NCBI RefSeq assembly: GCF_001894745.1
Contig: NZ_BBYF01000003.1
Span: 682,001-746,000 of the forward strand
Reading direction: 5' to 3'
Source of the DNA: Paenibacillus sp. NAIST15-1
GTDB lineage: Bacteria; Bacillota; Bacilli; Paenibacillales; Paenibacillaceae
DNA: 64,000 bases
The position numbers and the translations under genes were made by a program. The notes beneath the pieces were generated by a model. That model made no database searches. It was not told the origin of the DNA and was given only the letters and a program-made list of their open reading frames with translations. Positions 18,340-26,747 of this stretch are shown piece by piece; positions within the stretch are counted from its first letter, which is position 1; every line of letters begins with the position of its first letter.

Positions 18340-19372
18340 GTATTCTTGCTATTCCTTTAGACATCCGCATAATGAAGAGTTCCAAGCCTAGTACCTTCTC
18401 TACTCGGCCTGACTTCATTTCATAGTCGAGTTCTGCCGCCTCCGCTATCCATTGCGTCAGCTTATTTCCATCATAGTCACGCGCTTGCTCATAAGCCATT
18501 TTGACGGCGTATGGATGCAGCCCAAGTTGGGAAGCTGCCTGCTGCTGACTGAAGCTGCGGCTCGTCAATTCCTTCACCTGTACCATAATCCGCAATTGCC
18601 GTACGATAAGCGCCATAATCTTAATAGGCTCTTCTTTCTGCTTCAACAATTCGTGCAGAGTATCGAGCGCCTGATCCGCTCGCCGTTTGATAATATCTTC
18701 AACAAGCTGAAATACATTCTGTTCTGTGTTCTTGGCAATCAAGGAATGGATGGTCTCTACCACAACCGTTCCGCCTCTCCCTGTGAACAGACAGCACTTC
18801 TCAATTTCAGCCGACAATGTCTGCAAATTCGTCCCTGCACTGTTCAGAATTGCACGGATAGCCTCATCCTCGATCGAGCACTCATGCTTCTCCGCTTCCT
18901 TGCGAACCCACATCGTCAGCTCGTCTGCGCTAAGCGGCAGGAAAGGAAGCACTGCTCCAGCTGTCTTGGCTTTCTTAACCGTCTTCTTCCGTTCATCCAG
19001 CTTGTCCGCCTGCACGAGAAATACAACAATGCTCGTGTCCATTGGATTATCCATATACTCAAGCAATCGCTCCGTCTGATGCTCAATCTTGCCATCCTTC
19101 CCAGATGCGAATACTGTCGAATCCTTCACGAGAATACATTTGCGTGGAACTAGAAACGGCATCGTCTCCGCCTCTGCAACGACTGCCTCAACCGGGTGTT
19201 CCGAAGTATCCATCTTCATAATTGCTAATTCACGATTATCTTCACCGACTGCATGCTCTATTAAGAATTGTACGAACTCCTGAATCCGATATTTTTCAGT
19301 ACCGTACAGAATATAGATAGGGCGCGGAAAGCCGCGCTTAATTTCCTTGACGGCTGCTTTAATATCTACCAA
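18320..19372 (-). CDS. holA: DNA polymerase III delta subunit (clamp-loader)
   Basis: Subunit of the clamp loader that opens the beta clamp. 350 residues: N-terminal AAA-like fold beginning with IYILYGTEKYRIQEFVQFL, the region GAVLPFLPLSADELTMWV, and a C-terminal helical collar (LIVRQLRIMVQVKEL, LGLHPYAVKMAYEQAR). The start is a TTG at 19372 with AGGGGAGG upstream. Equivalent to yqeN of B. subtilis and in the same place, between comEC and rpsT, but here separated from comEC by a sigma/anti-sigma pair. Its last codons lie in the shared terminator. Confidence 0.95.
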   Translation of the reverse strand: MVDIKAAVKEIKRGFPRPIYILYGTEKYRIQEFVQFLIEHAVGEDNRELAIMKMDTSEHPVEAVVAEAETMPFLVPRKCILVKDSTVFASGKDGKIEHQTERLLEYMDNPMDTSIVVFLVQADKLDERKKTVKKAKTAGAVLPFLPLSADELTMWVRKEAEKHECSIEDEAIRAILNSAGTNLQTLSAEIEKCCLFTGRGGTVVVETIHSLIAKNTEQNVFQLVEDIIKRRADQALDTLHELLKQKEEPIKIMALIVRQLRIMVQVKELTSRSFSQQQAASQLGLHPYAVKMAYEQARDYDGNKLTQWIAEAAELDYEMKSGRVEKVLGLELFIMRMSKGIARIQKETRR

Positions 19373-19424
19373 ATTGCTAGCCTCCCCTTACGATATAACG
19401 AACCTCATCATAGCAGACTTTGAC

Positions 19425-19473
19425 ACAAAAACAAAGGGACTGGCACAACATCACTGTTGCGCGAGTCCCTTTG
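19425..19473 (-). terminator. Terminator of the ECF sigma/anti-sigma operon
   Basis: CAAAGGGACT (19432-19441) pairs with AGTCCCTTTG (19464-19473); on the minus strand the stem is followed by TTTTTGTG. It lies about 155 bases after the anti-sigma gene. The gap between contains nothing else recognisable. Confidence 0.8.
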
Positions 19474-19628
19474 TCCCCTAACATCTATAATAAACATTTG
19501 CCACGAAGCTCTAGAAACTCCGCACAAATGGTCATTCGACGTACGGGAAAGCATTCTGTCTTCTTGATACCATACTATACGCAAGGACGTAACAATGTGT
19601 GCATGATAGCCCTGCATGTAAGCCCTTT

Positions 19629-20951
19629 TTATTTCGATTGTTGAATTGTTCCTTGAATGACTTCTTTCTCCGCTGGATTGCCTGCGTCCACAATCGGCTC
19701 GAGCGCATCATTCTTCAGTTCATACTGGAGCTTACTCGACTTCCCATCCTCTCCGGATGCGACAACTGTCAGCTTCGAGCTGTCTGCCGACCAAATCAGC
19801 TCAGATGGCTTCTCTGCTACAGCAATCGTCTGCAGCTTCGTTCGCTCCTGACCATTTAGCTTATAGAGCAGCAGCTGTCCATTGTCCCATGTCGCCATAA
19901 GGCTGCCGTTCGGTGCCGTCGCTTCGGCTACAGATGTAATAGAAGGGCCGACAAAGGAATTAGTTTCCTTCTGTTCTGGCATCTTATCGCTTCCATCCTT
20001 CTGAGGCTCTTTCGGCGGCTCTTCTGCTAGAACCTGTTCTGTATCCTTCTGCTGTGGATCCTTCTTCGCATCTTGTTTCTGCCCATCTTGATTTGGCGGC
20101 TGTTTGTCTGCATCCGGTCTTGTTCGCGTCTGTCCACCTGCCACAGAACGATCTGCTGAAACTGTCTCCTGATCCTTCTTAGGATGAGAAGTGCTTTCTT
20201 TCTTCTCCACATCCTTCGGTGTCGGAATGCCGATCTTCTGTTGGGATGAGTCTTTCATTTCCTTCTGTCTATCTTGAGTAGACTTCTCCTTATCCGCTTC
20301 TCCCGTTTCCTCTGTTGTCGCATATGAAGAAGGTTCGGTTGAATTGTTCTGTGGATCGTTATTCGACGGTTTTTCCTTCATCGGAGAGCTAGATTCGGAT
20401 TTCGTAACTTGAGAACTATCGGATTTGTCTGCAGTCTCGGTCTTCATGAGCTGCTCGTTCCTAAGCTCACTAAACTCGCCAGCCTGTTCCTCTGTAGGCG
20501 GCTTGAAGTTGACAATAAATAGACCAAGCACAAGCCCTGCTGCGATGACAGCGCTGGTCGCACGCCAGCGGATTCGTTCGAACCAACGTTGCTGAGTTGA
20601 TTGAGGCGTCGCAGTTCCCTTGACGATACGCGGCTTGATAGGCGATCCAGTCGCTGCATGGCCCGCTGACACAGCCTCTTGCGGATATGCTTCTGCATTT
20701 GGTTCGACCGCAGCTAGCTGCTCATCTCGATCAATGATATCCAGCGCTGGCATAATCGCATCAACTAGGCTGAATTTCGGCTCGACCTTAGGCAGCTGAA
20801 CTAATTCCGTATGGAGTCGTTCCAATCGCCTAGCCATCTCACTGCAGGCGGGGCAATGGTTAATATGCTCAGTCAGAAGGTGCTGTTCCGAATCATTCAA
20901 GTCTCCATCCAATTTCCGCTGCATAAGTTCCATCACCTCTGAACAGTTCAT
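19629..20951 (-). CDS. Transmembrane anti-sigma factor with zinc-finger (ZAS) domain
   Basis: Probably binds and holds the sigma factor encoded just upstream. 440 residues: an N-terminal anti-sigma domain with the Hx3Cx2C motif HINHCPAC (about 29-36), a cytoplasmic linker, one membrane segment (ATSAVIAAGLVLGLFIVNF, about 130-150), and a very long, polar, Lys/Gln/Asp/Ser-rich extracellular region (about 160-330) that looks disordered. The C-terminus has beta-propeller-like repeats (GSLMATWDNGQLLLYKL; ELIWSADSSKLTVV). Its start overlaps the sigma gene by four bases. The length is well above that of simple RsiW-type proteins, and the signal sensed is unknown. Confidence 0.88.
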   Translation of the reverse strand: MNCSEVMELMQRKLDGDLNDSEQHLLTEHINHCPACSEMARRLERLHTELVQLPKVEPKFSLVDAIMPALDIIDRDEQLAAVEPNAEAYPQEAVSAGHAATGSPIKPRIVKGTATPQSTQQRWFERIRWRATSAVIAAGLVLGLFIVNFKPPTEEQAGEFSELRNEQLMKTETADKSDSSQVTKSESSSPMKEKPSNNDPQNNSTEPSSYATTEETGEADKEKSTQDRQKEMKDSSQQKIGIPTPKDVEKKESTSHPKKDQETVSADRSVAGGQTRTRPDADKQPPNQDGQKQDAKKDPQQKDTEQVLAEEPPKEPQKDGSDKMPEQKETNSFVGPSITSVAEATAPNGSLMATWDNGQLLLYKLNGQERTKLQTIAVAEKPSELIWSADSSKLTVVASGEDGKSSKLQYELKNDALEPIVDAGNPAEKEVIQGTIQQSK

Positions 20952-21496
20952 CCTCGCACACCACCTTTCTCGTAATCTTGCAGCATAGTCTGCAGCTGTT
21001 GTCTGGCGCGGAATAGATATGATTTCACCGTATTGAGAGGCAAGTTCAAGCTATCAGCAATTTCGTTATACGAGAAATCTTGCAAGTAGCGAAGAACAAC
21101 GACAGCACGGTGATGTTCCGGCAGTTGATCAATCGCTTCTCGTATATCCTGCGCTGCATGGGAGGATAGGACATCCCTCTCTACGCTTTCATTGCCAAGG
21201 AATGTGAGATTATGCTCCTCTATCGATACAGTCGGCTTCGTGCGGCGGAATTTGTCGATGCAAATATTCGTCACGATGCGCTGTACCCAAGTCTTGAACT
21301 GTGCTTTCTCCTCATACGATTGAATTTTAGTATATATCCGGATTAAGGCCTCTTGGGACGCGTCCAGTGCATCCTGCTCATTATTCAGTATGTAATAAGC
21401 AGTTCGATACACATATTGTTCGATTTCCCGCAAAAGAGTGATAAGCGCGTCTCTATCGCCAGACTGAGCGGATCGAATGAGTCCTGGCTCTACCAC
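20948..21496 (-). CDS. ECF-type RNA polymerase sigma factor
   Basis: About 182 residues with sigma region 2 (YVYRTAYYILNNEQDALDASQEALIRIY, the helix QFKTWVQRIVTNICIDKFRR) and region 4 (LPEHHRAVVVLRYLQDFSYNEIADSLNLP, then NTVKSYLFRARQQL). The frame is open to an ATG at 21523, but AGAGAGGGGG lies inside that stretch six bases before a GTG at 21496, which I take as the start. A sigma-ECF-like promoter lies immediately upstream. Region 4 is followed only by a short tail. Cotranscribed and overlapping with its anti-sigma factor. The family resembles SigW/RpoE types, but I cannot name a specific orthologue. Confidence 0.92.
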   Translation of the reverse strand: MVEPGLIRSAQSGDRDALITLLREIEQYVYRTAYYILNNEQDALDASQEALIRIYTKIQSYEEKAQFKTWVQRIVTNICIDKFRRTKPTVSIEEHNLTFLGNESVERDVLSSHAAQDIREAIDQLPEHHRAVVVLRYLQDFSYNEIADSLNLPLNTVKSYLFRARQQLQTMLQDYEKGGVRG

Positions 21497-21524
21497 CTTG
21501 ATCCCCCTCTCTTGCATATCCATT

Positions 21525-21551
21525 GACGTGAGAACGTCTGAAATGGTTGCA
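21525..21551 (-). promoter_or_regulatory. Putative ECF-type autoregulatory promoter
   Basis: On the minus strand TGCAAC (21551-21546), 17 bases, CGTC (21528-21525). This has the AAC core at -35 and the CGTC form at -10 that ECF sigma factors of Bacillota prefer. Transcription would start about 20 bases before the GTG, leaving room for the ribosome site. Autoregulation is inferred. Confidence 0.5.
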
Positions 21552-21692
21552 GATGATCGTTACCAATTTGTAGATTAATTTTAATACTTGATATTCCCTT
21601 CAATAATTCAAGATTAGCATAGCAAAAAACACCCTGAAAAGCATATCAAATTGTCACGAAACTTAAAAAATAGAAGAAAGAAACAGGAAAAG

Positions 21693-21712
21693 AGCACGTC
21701 GCATGACGTGCT
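21693..21712 (-). terminator. Terminator of the comE operon
   Basis: AGCACGTC (21693-21700), loop GCAT, GACGTGCT (21705-21712): a perfect eight-base-pair hairpin starting 13 bases after the comEC stop; on the minus strand it is followed by CTTTTCC, a moderate T-run. Confidence 0.7.
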
Positions 21713-21724
21713 GTCTGCTCCATT

Positions 21725-24349
21725 CTATAAATGTATCCTATCACGCTTCGCCCTCACCTTCAAACCACTAGGCGTCAGCTTGAATTGGATCTCCCCTTCC
21801 ATATCTGTTCGTTTCACAGGAACCTTCGCATCATGCAGTGTATCCAGCACCTTCGGATGAGGGTGTCCATATCGATTATTGCGCCCTGCCGATATGACCC
21901 CTATCTGGGGCTTCCATTGCTCAAGCCATTCAGGTGTAGTAGAGGTTTTGCTTCCGTGGTGAGCCACCTTCAAGACGTCGATAGACTTCGATTGCTGCAA
22001 TGCAACACGCTCGAGCATCTGCCTCTCTCCATCGGCTTCCAGATCTCCTGTAAGCATGAATACCGCCTGCTTCCTGCTTGTTGGATGGGTAAGTGTCAAT
22101 TGGACGACAAGGGAGGCCTCGTTCTGATTGTCTTGAAAGTCGAGGGTAGAACCATCCGTCGAAGGATAAGGATACATCACCTCTATGGAGCTCCACGAAT
22201 CTAGCTCCCATTGCTGGCCTGCTTCCCATTTGCGAATAGGGATCCCTTGATCAATCGCAGTGCGGTATAGACTGTTCATCGAGGCGGAATACTTCCATGT
22301 CCCGTTCATAATGAACTGCTTCACCGGGATATGCTTCAGTACAGCTTGCAATCCCCCAGCATGGTCTTGATCGGCATGCGTTAACAGAACAGCATCCAAT
22401 TCTCTGATGCCTCTCTGCTTCAACAACGGAACAACTACCTTCTCCCCTACCTCAAAGGGCACTCTGCGTTCCCGCCAGCGATCTTCTGGCTTGCGAAAAT
22501 TCACAGTACCCCCGCCATCAATAAGCATGTGTTTGCCCGAAGCCGTTGAGATTAAGATGCTGTCACCCTGACCGACGTCGATAAAACTAACAACTGCATC
22601 ATTCGAACGCCCCATGGAATATCCTTGCAGCACGATGAACCCGAGCAAGCAAGCGGCTGCAAGCGCAATTGCTCCTCTATATCGATATCCGCCTGCCGGG
22701 AGCTGGATAAAATCGAGCGGTTGTGTATCATCAGCATGGTTCAAATTATGCCCTCGATCTCTTTCTCTGCGGTTAATCTGCCTCGCATCCCACCAACGCC
22801 GAACAGAAGTCAGCGCCAAGGCGAATCCGAGATAGTAAAGAGCGATCCACCATAATGGAGGGGTCGGCCATATGATCGTAGCACCTTCCATTTGTGCCAG
22901 CCAATACACTAGTTGGAACGTAACCTCATTCAACCGTTCAACAAGCCAAACGATCGGTACTGCCGCAGGTTCATATAGTGAACCGACAATCAACGATACT
23001 GAGCCAATTGGAAGCACAACAACGCTGACGAGGGGGACAATAACAAAATTAGCCAAAAAGGACAACAGCGAAAATTGATTAAAGTAATAGACAGTAAGAG
23101 GCAGCGAAACAGCTTGTGCAACCAGTGTAACCGAGAGCGAACTGGCCAATGTCCGCGGCAAAGAAGCCATTAGCCTCATAGCGAGGGGGACAAATAAAAT
23201 CAGCCCAGCCGTGACAATAAAAGACAATTGAAATCCGACCTGCAGTACATAACGAGGCTGCCATGCCGCCATGAAAATGAAGGCAGCTGCCAGAAGATGC
23301 AGCCCATCCTTCAACCAGCCTCTCTTCGCCCCATAAAGGGCTAGGAAAGCCATCATACCTGCACGAATAACCGATGGCGACGCCCCCGTCAACAATACAT
23401 ACATCGGGATGAACCCCATCGTGATCGATATGCCCGTCTCCTTCGTCATGCGCAGCAATCGGAAGAGATACAATAGAGCTCCGATAAGTACACCTACGTG
23501 CAATCCAGATATGGCGAGTATATGGGTAAGTCCCAACTGCGAGAACTGTTGATAAATATCCGGATCCATATCTCCCCGTGTTCCCAGGATAAGCCCTTGC
23601 ATATAGCCGCTATGGGGCTGCTTGTACATATGCTCCAATATCGCCGCCAGACGCTCCCTGCCTTGATCCACATATGCCAGCATTCGATTCCACATGATAG
23701 TAGGTGCATAGGAAGAGATCGTCTCAAGTGCTATTTGCGAGGTCATATGCTGTAAACCCGACACCCTTAACAACCAGTCGATTTGTAAATTATGTAAATA
23801 GTCTCTGTAGCTGAATCCGCCAAAGTTCCCCGCATCGCCGGGAGCCTCAAGCTTACCTTGTATACGCACCAATTGCCCTCGGTTCCATTGATGCACCTGT
23901 TGCAGTTCCTGTTTACTAGATAACTTGATTTGAACTAGCAGCGTCTCCCTTACACTTTCCATGCGCTTCGTTTCTGGTGTTCTCCAGCCTGTAACTCCGA
24001 ATTGGAACTGCATCCGATCTCCGTCCAGCTCTGGCGGGGTTAGGATCACCCCTTCCCATTCTCCGTTCACTTCCTGTACCTGATCTACATAAGAACTAAC
24101 TCCCTCATACGACCAGACACTATCTCCACTGTTCACCGTCAACTGATAATAGAGTACAGCCATAAGCAGCAGCAGCGCATACAAGACTGCTTGCATACGT
24201 CTGCACCAGCCTCCTATGACACAAAGCGGCAATACTAGCACAATTCCGAGAGCTGAAATCCAAGCCTCTCCATTCGGGAGAACTGCGCTTAGATGGAAGC
24301 CTCCGGCAATCATACAGGCAGCCACAACCAACGGTCGACGTGCCAGCAT
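21725..24349 (-). CDS. comEC: DNA internalization channel ComEC/Rec2
   Basis: Membrane channel that brings single-stranded DNA into the cell during natural transformation. About 874 residues: N-terminal membrane segments and OB-like DUF4131 region, the Competence domain with many membrane helices (ILAISGLHVGVLIGALLYLFR in part, the conserved GLHVG), and a C-terminal metallo-beta-lactamase domain (FIDVGQGDSILI, DGGGTVNF, LTHADQDHAGG, VAHHGSKTST). AGGGGGGATGAT lies before the ATG at 24349, which I prefer over the farther in-frame ATG at 24457. The gene looks intact. A terminator-like structure sits just upstream, between comEB and comEC. Confidence 0.96.
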   Translation of the reverse strand: MLARRPLVVAACMIAGGFHLSAVLPNGEAWISALGIVLVLPLCVIGGWCRRMQAVLYALLLLMAVLYYQLTVNSGDSVWSYEGVSSYVDQVQEVNGEWEGVILTPPELDGDRMQFQFGVTGWRTPETKRMESVRETLLVQIKLSSKQELQQVHQWNRGQLVRIQGKLEAPGDAGNFGGFSYRDYLHNLQIDWLLRVSGLQHMTSQIALETISSYAPTIMWNRMLAYVDQGRERLAAILEHMYKQPHSGYMQGLILGTRGDMDPDIYQQFSQLGLTHILAISGLHVGVLIGALLYLFRLLRMTKETGISITMGFIPMYVLLTGASPSVIRAGMMAFLALYGAKRGWLKDGLHLLAAAFIFMAAWQPRYVLQVGFQLSFIVTAGLILFVPLAMRLMASLPRTLASSLSVTLVAQAVSLPLTVYYFNQFSLLSFLANFVIVPLVSVVVLPIGSVSLIVGSLYEPAAVPIVWLVERLNEVTFQLVYWLAQMEGATIIWPTPPLWWIALYYLGFALALTSVRRWWDARQINRRERDRGHNLNHADDTQPLDFIQLPAGGYRYRGAIALAAACLLGFIVLQGYSMGRSNDAVVSFIDVGQGDSILISTASGKHMLIDGGGTVNFRKPEDRWRERRVPFEVGEKVVVPLLKQRGIRELDAVLLTHADQDHAGGLQAVLKHIPVKQFIMNGTWKYSASMNSLYRTAIDQGIPIRKWEAGQQWELDSWSSIEVMYPYPSTDGSTLDFQDNQNEASLVVQLTLTHPTSRKQAVFMLTGDLEADGERQMLERVALQQSKSIDVLKVAHHGSKTSTTPEWLEQWKPQIGVISAGRNNRYGHPHPKVLDTLHDAKVPVKRTDMEGEIQFKLTPSGLKVRAKRDRIHL

Positions 24350-24371
24350 ATCATCCCCCCTGCCCATATAC

Positions 24372-24448
24372 AAAAAACCTCTATACTCGCAAGCACTGCT
24401 CTTCGCATTTAAATACGAAACGAACAGTGCTGCTCGAGCACGGAGGTT
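24372..24448 (-). terminator. Terminator-like long hairpin between comEB and comEC (possible attenuator)
   Basis: On the minus strand, AACCTC (24448-24443) pairs with GAGGTT (24381-24376), enclosing AGCACTG / CAGTGCT and an inner TTCG / CGAA pair around ATTTAAAT. The outer arm runs directly into TTTTTT. It ends about 20 bases before the comEC ribosome site, inside what should be one operon. Confidence 0.65.
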
Positions 24449-24484
24449 CTTCCTCATCCCTATTCACAACGATACATTTATCAT

Positions 24485-25006
24485 TTATTCGCTAACTTCA
24501 TCCATTACCGACTCTGCCGGCGGATGATAATGATCAAGTTGACGGAACACAATTCCTTTATGCTCCATCATCGCAGCCACTTTATCGCTATCCTTCAAAT
24601 AAGGACGGTGATAAACGATCTCGACAACACCACTGTTGGCGAGCATATTGGCACATGTCCAGCAAGGCTGATCCGTCACGTATACCGTAGATCCCTCTCT
24701 ATCATTCCGATCCGTGAATAGCAACAAATTCTGTTCTGCATGGATCGTGCGAATGCAGCGCTGCTTCTTAACCATCTGCGCTTCGCCGTCTACGACAACT
24801 TTCTCATATTGTTCTGCGATCATGCAGCCAGCCTCACTGCAGTCAGGAATCCCCATCGGAGCGCCATTATAAGCGGTACCAAGCAGCTTCTTGCCCTGTA
24901 CGAGCACAGCGCCCACATGCCGCCTTGGACAGCGCGAGCGAGTAGACACCATATAGGCAATATCCATAAAATACGTATCCCAGTCTTTGCGCATAGTCGT
25001 TGTCAT
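24485..25006 (-). CDS. comEB: dCMP deaminase family protein ComEB
   Basis: Zinc deaminase converting dCMP to dUMP, second gene of the late-competence comE operon (dispensable for transformation in B. subtilis). About 173 residues: CPRRHVGAVLV, NGAPMG, zinc ligands HAE (in RTIHAEQN) and PCxxC (DQPCWTCANML), then YHRPYLKDSD. Several in-frame starts exist between 25078 and 24994; the ATG at 25006 has GGGGATTGGAG just upstream and gives the expected N-terminus before RKDWDTYFM. The exact start is uncertain. Confidence 0.92.
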   Translation of the reverse strand: MTTTMRKDWDTYFMDIAYMVSTRSRCPRRHVGAVLVQGKKLLGTAYNGAPMGIPDCSEAGCMIAEQYEKVVVDGEAQMVKKQRCIRTIHAEQNLLLFTDRNDREGSTVYVTDQPCWTCANMLANSGVVEIVYHRPYLKDSDKVAAMMEHKGIVFRQLDHYHPPAESVMDEVSE

Positions 25007-25121
25007 AACTCCAATCCCCATTCTTCTGCCTTTGTCTATGTTGTGTATGTTACCCTTATTGTAAGCAGGCCTGCGCATTCATGCAACTAAAGACATCACA
25101 ATGTTGCACATTTCACGCATT

Positions 25122-25736
25122 TTATTCCACACGTACCTGATCCCGGATCTTGGCCATCATCTTCTTGCCGATTCCCTTCACCTTCATGAGATCGTCAACG
25201 TGGCGGAAGGCCCCCTTCTTCTCGCGATATTCAATGATTGCTTTCGCTTTACTCGGGCCAATACCTGGAAGTGTCACCAGTGCAGATGCATCAGCTTCAT
25301 TAATGTTAAGAAGTTGGGATTCAGCTCCCATAGCTCCCTTGTTCCCAGACGCACTGGAATGCTCCTTCTCCGTCTTAAGGACATCCGTTGAAGGAAGTAA
25401 ACTAGCGGCCTCCGATTGTCCTCCCTTTCCCGCATCAGCACCATCATCCTTATGGGCTACTGTCGATACGGAAGACTGCTGCTTGTTCTGTGCATGTTGT
25501 TCCGCAGCGGGAATCGACTTCGAAGACATCTTCGATTCCGTGATCTGGGCTTCCTTCCCTTCAGCAGCCATTATCGATTCAATCTCATCATTCAAATCCG
25601 CCCAAGTCCCTGCTTGCAGTGACCCTTGCGGCTTCACCCATATCCACATACAGATTGCAACACCGATTACTGCTAGACTCATTGCAATTAGCCAGCGCAT
25701 TGGCAATGCACTGGTCTTCCTCATTCCTTCTCTCAT
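25122..25736 (-). CDS. comEA: Competence DNA receptor ComEA
   Basis: Membrane-anchored double-stranded DNA receptor for transformation. About 204 residues: one N-terminal membrane segment (LIAMSLAVIGVAICMWIW), a long polar linker, and two helix-hairpin-helix motifs at the C-terminus (NINEADASALVTLPGIGPSK and FRHVDDLMKVKGIGKKMMA). The frame is open to 25853; the ATG at 25736 follows an AAGGGTGTGG site and gives a short cytoplasmic N-terminus as in other ComEA. Divergent from comER, as in B. subtilis. Confidence 0.93.
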   Translation of the reverse strand: MREGMRKTSALPMRWLIAMSLAVIGVAICMWIWVKPQGSLQAGTWADLNDEIESIMAAEGKEAQITESKMSSKSIPAAEQHAQNKQQSSVSTVAHKDDGADAGKGGQSEAASLLPSTDVLKTEKEHSSASGNKGAMGAESQLLNINEADASALVTLPGIGPSKAKAIIEYREKKGAFRHVDDLMKVKGIGKKMMAKIRDQVRVE

Positions 25737-25901
25737 GTCACCACACCCTTCGTCAGCGAATGACGGCATAATGGTCAACCATGTCATCATATGGATCAAT
25801 AAGCTTGATAAACTTGTGTTCATCACAAATGAATACGAAGTGAACATAATCACGTCCTACGACAACAGCGGAATAGGCAGAAGCAAAGGGAGGGAACGTA
25901 C

Positions 25902-26747
25902 TTGAAAGTCGGGTTTATAGGTACGGGAAGCATGGGGTCTACGATTATTGAAGCACTTATTCAATCAGGTGCATTGGAACCATCTCAGCTTATCGCGAGC
26001 AATCGCACGAGGAATAAGGTTCAACAGCTGGCTGCACAATATCCTGGGCTGCAATTGGCCAGCAGCAATGTAGAAACTGTACAAGAAAGCGATATCGTCT
26101 TTTTATGTGTGAAGCCTTCAGAATTCAAAGCCGTTCTGAACGAAATCGCACAATATGTAAAGCCTTCTCTCATCATTGTATCGATAACGAGTCCAGTGCT
26201 CATTAGCCATTTGGAGCGGCAGCTATCCTGCAAGATAGCAAAAATTATACCAAGTGTTACGAATTATGTATGGAGTGGAGCATCCTTATGTATGTATGGA
26301 AGCAGAATTCAAACAGAAGACAGGCTGCTATTGGAACAGTTGATGATGTCCATTAGCCGTCCAGTTCAGGTATCCGAGCAGTATACGCGCATCACTTCGG
26401 ATATCTCAAGCTGTGGGCCGGCATTTATCGCCTTTTTCGTGCAGAAATGGATAGAGGCTGCAGTTGAAGTTACAGGAATCGAAAGGAATGAGGCAGAGCG
26501 CCTGGCCAGCGAGATGCTGCTTGGTACTGGCAAGCTGCTAACGGAGGGAGGATTCAGCCTGGAGCACTTGAGACAGCGGGTAGCAGTCCCCGGCGGCATT
26601 ACCGCCGAGGCGCTCCGTCTGTTGGATGGTGAGCTGGATGGGGTATTCCAGCAGCTCATTCAAGTCACCCATGCCAAATATGAGGAGGATCTACACAAGG
26701 TCGAATCCCAACTATTTGGCGAAGAACTTAACCGACCACAATGTTAA
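25902..26747 (+). CDS. comER: ComER, pyrroline-5-carboxylate-reductase-like protein
   Basis: 281 residues of the ProC fold: Rossmann start [31 protein letters not shown], and the dimerisation region [18 protein letters not shown], with [16 protein letters not shown] near the end. It is called ComER from its position divergent to comEA; a real reductase role is not proven. The start is a TTG with GGGAGGG upstream. Its last 20 bases overlap the convergent leuS gene, and no terminator was seen between them. Confidence 0.9.
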   Translation: MKVGFIGTGSMGSTIIEALIQSGALEPSQLIASNRTRNKVQQLAAQYPGLQLASSNVETVQESDIVFLCVKPSEFKAVLNEIAQYVKPSLIIVSITSPVLISHLERQLSCKIAKIIPSVTNYVWSGASLCMYGSRIQTEDRLLLEQLMMSISRPVQVSEQYTRITSDISSCGPAFIAFFVQKWIEAAVEVTGIERNEAERLASEMLLGTGKLLTEGGFSLEHLRQRVAVPGGITAEALRLLDGELDGVFQQLIQVTHAKYEEDLHKVESQLFGEELNRPQC

